Shown here: piece by piece, positions 44,261 to 55,229 of the stretch | Numbering within the stretch: position 1 is the first letter of the stretch | Layout: each line of letters opens with the position of its first letter | Assembly: GCA_021234155.1 (NCBI GenBank) | Contig: JAJEKV010000035.1 | Location: 10,292,407 to 10,356,406, forward strand | Source of the DNA: Isoetes taiwanensis | Lineage: Eukaryota; Streptophyta; Lycopodiopsida; Isoetales; Isoetaceae | Direction of reading: 5' to 3' | Length of the DNA stretch: 64,000 bases | The notes under the pieces: generated by a model | The model's input: the letters and a program-made list of their open reading frames with translations, nothing else | What the model was told of the DNA's origin: nothing | Databases searched by the model: none | Made by a program: the position numbers and the translations under genes

Positions 44261-45509
44261 TCTGAACATGTTGGAGCCTCAAGTTCACGTCTCCAACCTC
44301 GAGATCTACCACCAAGGTTCCTCCTCCAACTTGACAATTGTGCTGGACAGAATAAAAACATGTATATGTTCTCATTCCTATCTTATCTAACAGCCGTGGG
44401 TGTCTTTGAAAGAGTGAATTTAGGGTTCTTAATGCCTGGACATACTCATGAGGATGTGGATGCATTGTTTGGGAAGTATAGTGCGCAGTTGAAATCTCAA
44501 ACTGTGACCAATCTTCCTAGACTAATGGAAGTTCTTAGTGAATGCATTTCACCTTCTCCTATAGGGTTGATCATACAAGAGGTGCCTGATTGGAAGAATT
44601 TTATCGAAGGTTATGCTCTTGATATGGAAGGTCAATCTAGACCTCTTGATTACACTTTTACGGTCATGGGAAATAAGCCAATCATGCAATGGAAGATGAG
44701 ACCTTCGATGATAAATGGAGGCGGATGAGGGAGTACCTATATGGCACGAAGATGAAAATGGTAAACCCTAAGATTCCAAGGGGTCAACCAAAAGCTCTTA
44801 AGCCTTTTCGAGAGGTGGATTCATTGCAAAGCACATTGGGCCGGCATTTACGAATCGTCAAGTATTGGAAAAATAACCCGATGATACCAACCTTGCATTG
44901 ATAGATTATTGGACACGGGTACATGGATTATTGGGACAAGTAGACACATCCTCCGATGAACTCAAAGATGGATGGCTACCTAAGACTAGGTGGAGAGAGT
45001 TGATAACACACGAGGAAGCCGATGATGTGGTTAGTAGTATTAGCAAGTCCATGGCTCCTCCAATTTCTTTGAAAAACACTATGTTGGTCCTAGGAAAGGA
45101 AGGCCTAAATATCTCGGGCCGGAGGATTATGATCCCAAAGATGACTTGCTTTGCCATCAATTTGCACTTATAGTACCCGGCGCAAAGAGATATACCACGT
45201 GTGGATGGGTTACACCATCTCGGAGGTTTGCAAAGAAGTAGGTGACCGCTTAATGTGAACAAAGTTAGGTGTGGAGTGGTGGTGTCCAAAGCACCGGTTA
45301 AATCTGATGTGAGGGAAGAAAGGTATAGAGAGCTGTTGGACAAAGAGATGGAAGAGAAACCCTATTGAAGGGGATGATTGGGTTGAGTTAGATACTATTT
45401 TGTTTTCATGGACCCCAAAGGCCATCCCAGGCAAGACTGCTAGGGTTACAATACCTGTGGAAGTGAGGAAGAAAGCTATGATATCTCTAGGGGTCACTTC
45501 TGAGAAGTA
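44261..45509 (+). pseudogene. DUF7869-like gene, part 3 (C-terminal core)
   Basis: The strongest motifs of the family are here: FLLQLDNCAGQNKNMYMFSF then GFLMPGHTHEDVDALFGKY, a D-N-C...H-T-H-E-D-x-D pattern suggestive of an RNase-H-like/DDE fold. This is followed in successive frames by DKWRRMREYLYGTKMKM, DGWLPKTRWRELIT, DDLLCHQFALIVPGAKRY, REERYRELLDKEMEEK and GDDWVELDTILFSWTPK, ending ...ISLGVTSEK at a stop near 45,509. At least five one-base frame changes lie between 44,725 and 45,365. A role in transposition is possible but not shown. Confidence 0.7.
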
Positions 45510-45694
45510 ATTGGCAATATGTAACTCGACATGCATATGTGAAGTATTTTTAATTTTTAATGCAATCATGTTGTGCTGTTATAAAAAAAAAGTCACATTC
45601 TCGATGCAAATTTACTAACCCGGGAAAAAGTTGCAGTGCCAAAATGGTCCAAAATCCTGACATAAATCCAATTTAAATGAATGATGGTTTTTTG
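45510..45694. other. 3' flank of the DUF7869-like gene
   Basis: Noncoding. Positions 45,660-45,690 are the reverse complement of 8,474-8,503, marking an edge shared with the duplicated segment. Confidence 0.5.
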
Positions 45695-46425
45695 GCTGTA
45701 TTCAACATTGTTATACCTTGAGCAAGATTAGTTTCCACATGCTTCGAAGCCTTGGTTCGCTTTGATAAAATATGTACAGTTAAGGTTTTTTACTATATTC
45801 TTCATGTTCATAATTTGTTAGCAAATTTGCTGGTCCAAAGTCTCATAAAGTTATTTCTTGCTTCAGGCCTATGGAACTAAAACAACGTTACCCAACACCG
45901 TGTTTCCTTCAAAATTGATGTTGTCAAACTAGGCAGAGTAACCCGACATGTTGATGTTGAAAACTTCCCGGCTAAGTTAATGGCAGGAAGCATCCTATCC
46001 CCACCATCAATCTTAACACCAGATATAAATAGTTTTTGAAAAATTAGGTTAAAAATTTTATAGAGAGCATTGCCTAAAGTGTGAACTCAAAATCAACAAA
46101 ATTGGGTATGTTTGAAGTTAATATAACGTGTTTGTGTGAATATAATGCCTTAGTATGAGTACCAATTTAACAAAATTCGTTATGTTAGAAGTTAACATGA
46201 TGGATTAGGTGTGGACATAGACTAAACTTAATTCGTTATATTACCCGACTAACGAATCGCATGTGTGAACCAACTGTAAATTTTTGCCTTTAAGTTTGGA
46301 GAATCGTCTCTCTTGGTTTAGCCAGGGATAGGCTATGAGAGGCTTGTGATGGGCTTTATACGAAAAGTGAGGCATCCAAGGTGAGAAATAATATATCCAA
46401 TAAGTATTAATCATGATGGATGATG
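45695..46425. repeat. Unit A, copy 2 (uninterrupted)
   Basis: It begins TTGGCTGTATTCAACATTG and ends at the first satellite monomer. The empty target site for the small element lies at 45,807/45,808. It repeats 6,301 bp downstream at 51,996. Confidence 0.9.
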
Positions 46426-47252
46426 GCTCAAACATGCCACCAAGGTTCCAACATGCCACCTAGGCTCAAACATGCCACGTGGACTCCATAATGCCACGTG
46501 GGCTCCAACATACCAAGGTGGCTCAAACATGCCACCTAGGCTCAAAAATGCCAAGGTGGCTCCAACAAGCCAACTAGGTTCCAACATGCTCAAACATGCC
46601 ACGCGGGCTCTAACATGCCACCTATGCTCCAACTCGCCAAGGTGGCTCAAATATGCCACGTGGGCTCCAACATGCCAAGGTGGCTCAAGCATGCCACGCA
46701 GGCTCCAACATGCCACCTAGGCTCTAACATGCCAAGGTGGCTCAAACATGCCACGTGGTCTCCAACATGCCACCTAGGCTCCAACATGCCAAGGTGGCTC
46801 CAACATGCCAAGGTGGCTCAAACATGCCACCTAGGCTCCAACGTCTCAAACATGCCACCTGGCCTCCAACATGCCATGTGGGCTCCAACATGCCAAGGTG
46901 GCTCAAACATGCCACCTAGGCTCAAACATGCCACCTAGGCTCAAACATGCCAAGGTGGCTCAAACATGCCACCTAGGCTCCAACATGACAAAATGGCTCA
47001 AACATGCCACCTAGGCTCCAACATGCTCAAACATGCCATGCGGGCTCCAACATGCCACCTATGCTCCAACTTGCCAAGGTGGCTCAAATATGCCACGTGG
47101 GCTCCAACATGCCATCTAGGCTCCAACATTCCTAGGTGGCTCAAACATGCCACCTAGGCTCAAACATGCCAAGGTGGCTCCAACATGCCACCTAGGCTCC
47201 AACATGCCACCTAGGCTCAAACATGCCAGGTGGCTCAAACATGCCAGGTGGC
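46425..47252 (+). repeat. 19-bp satellite, block 2
   Basis: About 43 monomers. The CCTAGG and CCAAGGTGG forms alternate irregularly, with interspersed CACGTGGG, CATGTGGG and ACAAAATGG variants. The first ~200 bp copy the order of block 1 exactly, so blocks 1 and 2 descend from one array. Confidence 0.95.
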
Positions 47253-47617
47253 CATACCTTTGTGGATTCTCCTGGCAACGCACTGATTTATCCGGCATAA
47301 CTGTAGTATTGCCACCTCTTTCTGCATTAATCGGCAATCCAAGATCAGAAGAGAAGAAGCTTGAGAGCAAGAACGGGATTGAAAAGAGCCATATCTCACA
47401 GTCCGCGCAGTGGAAAATGAGATTGAAAATGAGATCGCTGTCGAAGCAGGGGAGCACTTTGCCAGAATGCCGGAAGTCCAAATATTCTCCACAAAAGAAT
47501 ATTTGGGACGTTATTGACAATAATCATTGGAATATTCTCTTAGAAAGAATATTCGAGAGGTTATGTGATATAACCACTCAGTGATCCAACGGTAGATAGC
47601 GGTCCGATGCTTAGAAC
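47253..47617 (+). other. Unique fragment between satellite and segment copy 2
   Basis: Plus-strand frames read AVEAGEHFARMPEVQIFS and WDVIDNNHWNILLERIFERL, which look coding or gag-like, then GATCCAACGGTAGATAG. It contains several GAATATTC words. It might be a remnant of an LTR element; unproven. Confidence 0.35.
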
Positions 47618-48174
47618 CTTTAAACAATTATAAAGTCTATATAAAACTCAAGGCAATTCAAAAACATAATGCTTGCCTTTGAATGAAGCTCTTTTTAATA
47701 CAATTCCAATATTTTATGCCCGACTAAAAGCCCAGCAATGTTGGGCACGTTTTCTAGTTATAATATAAAAGATTATTTTAAAAAAAGTTGTGAGGCGGGG
47801 TTGTGTGCGAGGGGCATCTATATATAAAGGGATGTGCCTTGTGTGAGAATAGCTATATTTTGATTTTCAAAAAGTAATGTTTTGGATATTATTAGTCGCA
47901 AATCCCATAATGATCACATATTGCTACTTGATTATATACAGGTTTTCAACTTTTGTTAAAGAATGCTAGGTAGTGTCATTTTACAAATCATTTATAGGTC
48001 CCAAATATTACAAGTTCCAACTGCTTGACAAAACAACAGCCACCTTAACTAGTAAATATAACAAAAATTTACGATACAATACACAATTGGTCTCCTTAGA
48101 GTACACGGATTAGGGACTTGTATATAGAAGTAATTGCACTTATTTGAAGTTACACCAAATCGACTCAATTCTAG

Positions 48175-49610
48175 TTACACCAACAAATCCTCGATTGATG
48201 AAAATGACTCCTCATGGGTGGTTAATATTTCTTCCTTGATAATCCAAAGTTCACGGCATATCTCCTCAAAGGAAGGGCGTTGAGAGGGCTCTTGACTACA
48301 AGTGCAGGCCGAATCAATTCGAGAAGTCTACTATTGGCCTCACCTTTAAGGAGAAGAATCTCGGAACAAATAATGCGAAAACTATACACATCGCCTTCTT
48401 TGAGTAAGAACTCCCATAATTGTGTCTTACTTCCTGGGCCTCCATGTATGATGTTGTCTGTGGCTTCTTTTTGGTGCCAAATTTGCTTTTCTTCACCCGA
48501 TGAGTCTGTAATTGTGTTTCCCTTCCGAGGTCATGTGTTTTGTTTTACGCTTTCTTCTTGGTGTCTTTCAATATTCTTTTGCTCTTGTTGTTGTTGCTTT
48601 TGTTGTAAATATCATCATTGCACCTTGCTTCACGGGGCTAAGTCTCTGTTTGTTATTCTGGTTTATGCTTTCGTTATTCACTCGGAGGGACTCACTTTTA
48701 CATAAACCAAAATAGGCAAGCTTAACCAAATAATGGTCATTACTTCTTCTTCTCACTAGGATATTACGTGGTTTTAAGTCACAATGGACTACATCATTTT
48801 TGTGCGAGGTATAACATTCCTTTGGCTATTTGAAGCATAATATCGGTTATTTCTAACAAAGGCACTTCTATGGGCTTACCTATCAGTGTCTGCTATATTC
48901 ATGTCCATGAGCTCGAAAATTAGAAGCTTGTACATCTCTTGGTGGCACCAACCTAGCAATTTTAAGATGTGTGAGGAATCGAGCTTGTAATTTGGTTGTC
49001 CGCTGAGAGGCGAACTCTTAGATCATAAAAGCGTCTTCACGACCACGTGTAATCCTCTCCAATTTGCCTTCATCAACGCCTCATTACTTCCGGCCCAATA
49101 TCTCTAGATGGTGGTATCTAATGTCGTGGAAGAGGGGCTGTCTTGGGATGAAGAGCTTGAAAAAAACATCTTTGAGGATTACCCTTGAAAGGTTCGATCA
49201 AGTTCCACTTTCTTCTCCGGATGGGTGATAAGACTAGAATTCTTGGAAAGGGGTGAAATTAAGTCTTAATAGCCTACTTATCATGTCTATGTATCTTCTA
49301 AGATCATCACTAATCTCCACAAATTCTCCTTCGGTTGGCATCGTCTCAAGAACATTTTGGGACTTCTTTGATTCTGCGTTAAGCTCCGGGGCCTTTGTAA
49401 AAATCGCAACTAGACACTCTCCCACTTTGCTTAGCCTCTGCGCGAATTCAATTCCTCATCAAAATGAGGAGTGCATCGCCGAAAATCTTGAACTGCAAGA
49501 GCTGAAATAAGGCGGAGAGTGGAATATCTTGCATCATTTACATCTAATTGATTGATCTGCTTTGAGATATCTCCACGAAATTACTTAATCCAAATATTAG
49601 TAAAGGCCAT
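48175..49610 (-). pseudogene. Degenerate plant protein kinase, copy 2
   Basis: Counterpart of the kinase at 4,698-6,114, starting MAFTNIW at 49,610 and ending at 48,175. The N-terminal linker is better kept here (TKAPELNAESKKSQNVLET then EGEFVEISDDLRRYIDMISR). The kinase domain is more broken: frames change near 49,230, 49,020, 48,880 and 48,800. KLAYFGLCKSES shows that the YFG change is shared with copy 1, so it predates the duplication or is a feature of the family member. The C-terminal DVYSFG region is split by an indel near 48,380. Confidence 0.8.
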
Positions 49611-50016
49611 TGATCTGTCATGGAGTGATCTCCTCACGAAATGCGGTTCAACTTTGTTAATTTCTTTGAGTTACATATAAAAAATTCTGTCCATGAATAG
49701 TTCTTTAAGGTTTCCAAGCTTGTGAAGTTTCCTTGCAATGTATAAGAACACCATATATCCGTACATCAACGGGACTCTATAAAAGAAATAAATGCAAATA
49801 TCAAATGGTTTGAACATTGTATATGTGGGGTTAAAATTTTCCTTGTTATAACCACGAGCTCGCAATACTACAAGCAACCAACGATGTCGACAAGCAATCT
49901 CAATGTCATATACAATGTTCAAACCATTTATTTTTTGGCACAAAAGTCCTGTTGATGTACAGATAGTCCACTATGGTGTTGTTCCTATACATTGCAAGGA
50001 ATCTTCGCACAAGCGT

Positions 50017-50200
50017 CACTTCTACAAAAATGACACAAAAGTGACATTTATGCTCCGCCTTTTTATGGAGCATAAATGTCACTTTTGTGTCATTTGGAGG
50101 GCACAAACGTCATAAATGGCACAAAAGTGATGTTTTACGCTCGTAAAAAAGCGAGCATAAATGTCACTTTTGTGCCATTTACGCCTATTTTGTAGTAGTG
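50017..50200. mobile_element. CACTA-like MITE, copy 2
   Basis: Same double-hairpin element as 6,523-6,708, carried by the segmental duplication. The perfect first hairpin is preserved. The second differs at TTCTGCTCCG/TTTTACGCTCG. Confidence 0.75.
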
Positions 50201-51995
50201 ACTTTAAAGAACTATTCATCCTAAATAAAGAAACTTCTCCACGACGGGCAATTGCCCAAGTGCTGCCCTTCATTTGCCATACAGATTATATTTTTATTTG
50301 TTTTGACAAGCAAAAATCCCAAAAACAGACATGAATGTCGACAAATTCCAGCCCTGACCAGAAGGAATATATTGAGGAATACATGTTTTTTAGTGGCCCG
50401 CGGGCCAATTGGCCATACATTCACATTGTTCAAAAAGTAATTGGCCACATCGAGTAGAGTAGGAATTGCATTAAGCCATGAGCAAAGGGTGATGGCCAAT
50501 TCACAACACCAAATTATTAAATTCATTCCATAAGTGGCGAGTTTAGTATTTGCCAAGTCTTCATAACCATAGGGCATGGCCATTTGACCAAATTATTAAA
50601 TTCATTCTATAAGTGGCCAATTTATTATTTGCCAAGTCTTCATAACCATAGGACATGGCCATTTGAAAATATTATCTGCACTAAAAACCTGCTGGGGTGG
50701 CCATTTAAAGCATGGAAGAATTGTAAATATATAGGCTTGTGGCCATGGGCAATTGTAGGGGGGACACAATTTCACCACTTGTAGGGGTTAAATTTTTGTT
50801 TGAGTTTAGACCTAAACTTCTAAAAGTATGTTTTAATAATATAGTATTTTTTCAAATTTTATTATACAATCTATATATTTTTATTATATTGTATTTTTAT
50901 ACAATCTGTACCTGTGGTTGCTGTTGTGACCAGAATAGATATTAGGAGGGAGCTGCTTTGCAAGGCCAAGGATGCCAAAGGAAGATACAACATGGCAAAA
51001 GCGGGCACCTGCATGTGTGTTTATTGCGTCTTCCACACTATCTTCAAAGGGAAAGCAAGGAAATGCACAAACCTGAATCTTAAAACAGTCCATTAAGCTC
51101 AGGATTCAAAGCATCTCGATTTCTGTCTCTGCTACTGCTACTCTTTATTTTGCATAGTCTCATATTTTCTAAAGGGTTAAACTTCCCTTGAAAAAAGTTC
51201 TTTTTTGTACACTTGCCTATACTTAAATATAAATAGCATTCAATCAAAAAAGAATTATGATATGCATAGTTATTCCTTTTTATGCTTTCTATATATAACG
51301 TGACTGAAAGACACGAAGATAAAATTTTACTACAGTTAGTAAGACATTTACCTTTTGCTGATGCAATGGATGCTTTGTTTTCCATGCAAAATAGTAACTC
51401 AGACATGGAATCCTCGAACATCTCATCAGAGCAGCTGGAATTAACATCTCATGTTACAGGTCTGTTGATCAGATTAATTTCGCATTGCTAAAATGTATAG
51501 ATTACTGTTCCATCAAAATCTCTTACCATTGAAAGGGGAGACTCCTATCCATCAAGAAGTGCGGTTTTGCTCATGGAGCCATCAATTTATGCTTATCTGA
51601 GGAGGACATGGGGTGTTTCGGGGGAAGATTATGTTGGCTATAAAGTGCTTTAATGCACAACTATGGTGTTTTATCAAACGATGTTGTATTTCTGGCTCTC
51701 ATAACAGGTTTGTCATCACGGGGCTTGGTTGGGCTTGGTTGTTGAGGATGGATGAATATCATGAATTAAGACCAAACGTATGTTATGTGATCTCCATGAT
51801 CTCTTGGGGCACACAAGGTAATTCTGATAAAAGATGTGCCTACGACCACGCGGAAAGGTAGATATATAACCCTTGCGAATGCACTTTAATGTGGAGTTAG
51901 TCCTAATGCTTTGATCATTGTTATCTTAGATCTCTATGCTCCAGGATATATTCTCATGCTGAATATTTATGCGACGACATAGTATAAAATACATT

Positions 51996-52893
51996 TTGGC
52001 TGTATTCAACATTGTTATACCTTGAGCAAGATTAGTTTCCACATGCTTCAAAGCCTTGGTTCGCTTTGATAAAATATGTACAGTTAAGGTTTTTTACTAT
52101 ATTCTTCATGTTCATAATTTGTTAGCAAATTTGCTGGTCCAAAGTCTCATAAAGTTATTTCTTGCTTCAGGCCTATGGAACTAAAACAACGTTACCCAAC
52201 ACCGTGTTTCCTTCAAAATTGATGTTGTCAAACTAGGCAGAGTAACCCGACATGTTGATATTGAAAACTTCCCGGCTAAGTTAATGGCAGGAAGCATCCT
52301 ACCCCCACCATCAATCTTAACACCAGACATAAATAGTTTTTGAAAAATTAGGTTAAAAATTTTATAGAGAGCATTGCCTAAAGTGTGAACTCAAAATCAA
52401 CAAAATTGGCATATAACATGTATGTGTGAATATAATGCCATTGTGAGTACCAATTTAATAGAATTGGTTATATTAGAAGTTAACATGATGGATTAGGTGT
52501 GGACATAGACTAAACTTAATTCGTTATGTTACCAGCTAACAGAACTGCATGTGTGAACCAACTGTAAATTTTTGCCTTTAAGTTTGGAGAATCGTCTCTC
52601 TTGGTTTAGCCAGGGATAGGCTATGAGAGGCTTGTGATGGGCTTTATACGAAAAGTGAGGCATCCAAGGTGAGAAATAATATATCCAATAAGTATTAATC
52701 ATGATGGATGTGAAGCGTTAGTTTCTATATGGACTTCATAAGAAATATATTCAATATTTTAAGGTTGGGAATTTGGGTGGGCCCTCTTCTTCCTTACAAC
52801 AATGGTATGTGTTGAAATAACATCTCATACAACATTATAGCAAATGCTTCAGCACATAAACCACCTCATAGCTTTATGCCATTTCCCTATTCA
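51996..52893. repeat. Unit A, copy 3, plus a 0.2-kb unique insert
   Basis: 51,996-52,708 matches unit A copies 1 and 2, again with the empty site for the small element (52,111/52,112). After GATGGATG, where the other copies enter the satellite, this copy has about 185 bp of unrelated A/T-rich sequence (52,709-52,893) before the satellite begins. Confidence 0.9.
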
Positions 52894-54540
52894 ATGCCAG
52901 GTGGCTCAAACATGCCAAGGTGGCTCAAACATGCCACCTAGGCTCCAACATGCCACCTAGGCTCAAACATGCCACGTGGACTCAATAATGCCAATGGGGC
53001 TCCAACATATACCAAGGTTGCTCAAACATGCCACCTAGGCTCAAAATGCCAAGGTGGCTCCAACAAGCCAACTAGGTTCCAACATGCTCAAACATGCCAC
53101 ACGGGCTCTAACATGCCACCTATGCTCCAACTCGCCAAGGTGGCTCAAATATGCCACGTGGGCTCCAACATGCCAAGGTGGCTCAAGCATGCCACGCTGG
53201 CTCCAACATGCCACCTAGGCTCTAACATGCCAAGGTGGCTCAAACATGCCACCGGTCTCCAACATGCCACCTAGGCTCCAACATGCCAAGGTGGCTCCAA
53301 CATGCCAAGGTGGCTCAAACATGCCACCTAGGCTCCAACGTGCTCAAACATGCCAAGGTGGCTCAAACATGCCACGTGGCCTCCAACATGCCATGTGGGC
53401 TCCAACATGCCAAGGTGGCTCAAACATGCCACCTAGGCTCAAACATGCCAAGGTGGCTCAAACAGGCCACCTAGGCTCCAACATGACAAAATGGCTCAAA
53501 CATGCCACCTAGGCTCCAACATGCTCAAACATGCCACTTGGGGCTCCAACATGCCACCTATGCTCCAACTTGCCAAGGTGGCTCAAATATGCCACGTGGG
53601 CTCCAACATGCCACCTAGGCTCCAACATTCCAAGGTGGCTCAAACATGCCACCTAGGCTCAAACATGCCAAGGTGGCTCCAACATGCCACCTAGGCTCCA
53701 ACATGCCACCTAGGCTCAAACATGCCAGGTGGCTCAAACATGCCAAGGTGGCTCAAACATGCCACCTAGGCTCCAACGTGCTCAAACATGCCAAGGTGGC
53801 TCAAACATGCCACGTGGGCTCCAACATGCCACATAGGCTCCAACATGCCATGTGGGCTCCAACATGCCAAGGTGGCTCAAACATGCCACCTAGGCTCAAA
53901 CATGCCAATGTGGCTCAAACATGCCACCTAGGCTCCAACATGACAAAATGGCTCAAACATGCCATCTAGGCTCCAACATGCTCAAACATGCCACGCGGGC
54001 TCCATCATGCCACCTATGCTCCAACTTGCCAAGGTGGCTCAAATATGCCACGTGGGCTCCAACATGCCACCTAGGCTCCAACATTCCTAGGTGACTCAAA
54101 CATGCCACCTAGGCTCAAACATGCCAAGGTGGCTCCAACATGCCACCTAGGCTCAAACATGCCAGGTGGCTCAAACATGCCACCTAGGCTCCAACATTCC
54201 TAGGTGGCTCAAACATGCCACCTAGGCTCAAACATGCCATGCAGGCTCACTTAGGCTCCAACATGCCAAGGTGGCTCCAACATGCCACCTAGGCTCAAAC
54301 ATGCCAAGGTGGCTCAAACATGCCACCTAGGCTCAAACATGCCAAGGTGGCTCAAACATGCCAAGTGGACTCCATAATGCCACGTGGGCTCCAACATGCC
54401 AAGGTGACTCAAACATGCCACCTAGGCTCAGACATGCCAAGGTGGCTCCAACATGCCACGCAGGCTCCAACATGCCATCTAGGCTCCAACATGCCAAGGT
54501 GGCTCAGGCATGCCACCTAGGCTCAAGCATGCCAGTTAGG
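52894..54540 (+). repeat. 19-bp satellite, block 3
   Basis: About 85 monomers. Large stretches repeat internally with a longer period, for example the succession ACAAAATGG, CCTAGG, ATGCTCAAAC, CACGCGG, CCTATG at 53,490, 53,945 and in block 2 at 46,985. ORFs such as HLGSNMPPRLKHAKVAQTC are 19-residue repeats caused by 3 x 19 bp. Confidence 0.95.
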
Positions 54541-55229
54541 AACCCCAAGTGGTGACATGGCATGCCAAGTAAGCAAGGTCAAGTTTTGACTAGGCGAAAA
54601 ATGAAAAGATGTCCATCTTTGGTCTTTTCATTGGATGATGTTGGCAAATTTTAGGTGACATGGCTAGATGATGGTGACATGGATATGATGACTAGGACTT
54701 TATGCATATGATAACCTTTGAAATTTTTAGTAGGGAGTTTGGCAAGGGATAGAATAGAGGGATCTTGGAGAACTTAAAGCGCTGACACCCTTCCCCAAAT
54801 CGAACCAGGCCAGGACTTTGCGCAGCTTTCTTACCAGAGGGGAGAGGCCAGATCCCAGGAGATGGACCTCAGAAAGGTTGGCGAGGCAGCCTTTCCTATC
54901 AGCGCTCCTCTGGGAGGGCAAATGCCAATACCACCCCCTCCGGGAGCTCAATTTTCCTATCCGACCATTGAATCCGTCATTCAAGTAACACCTTGAAGCG
55001 GGCTCAAAAGAATCAAGATCCGTTCTAGCATCAAACCCGCGTAGAAAACCAAGTGTTTTGTCGTTTGGGCAGTACAAAGGCTCTGGAATGGAGATTCGAC
55101 TTCGCCATGTCATCCGGAATGGCGAAATTACCCCAGGGACCAAGTTACATGGTCATTTTTTGCAACGAAAGAAACACGAACCCTCTACATAGCGGTATTC
55201 CGCAGCCACCTCCTAGGCCAATTGACTAC
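54541..55229 (+). repeat. Spacer reference copy of the higher-order array
   Basis: The left third holds GACTAGGCGAAAAATGAAAAG, GATGATGTTGGCAAA and TGATGGTGACATGGATATGA. The right two thirds runs ACACCCTTCCCCAAATCG, GAGATGGACCTC, CCTATCAGCGCTCC, TCCGACCATTGAATCC, AACCAAGTGTTTTGTCG, GGGACCAAGTTACATGG and TCTACATAGCGG. The right part is homologous, in reverse orientation, to the unit at 29.7-35.9 kb. Frames read GEAAFPISAPLGGQMPIPP but are interrupted in every copy, so I do not call a gene. Confidence 0.85.

Larger units (their letters stand above)
47618..51996. repeat. 4.35-kb segmental duplication, copy 2
   Basis: Collinear with 4,120-8,473, including Helitron ends at 47,730-47,757 and 48,020-48,052, the kinase, the MITE (50,017-50,200), the 79-bp repeat and the unrecognised coding region (50,884-51,860). 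It runs straight into unit A copy 3. Differences from copy 1 fall largely at CTG/CAG words. Confidence 0.95.

Noticed and set aside
52894-54540. CRISPR-like array
   Set aside because: The 19-bp units are contiguous without unique spacers and the context is eukaryotic.
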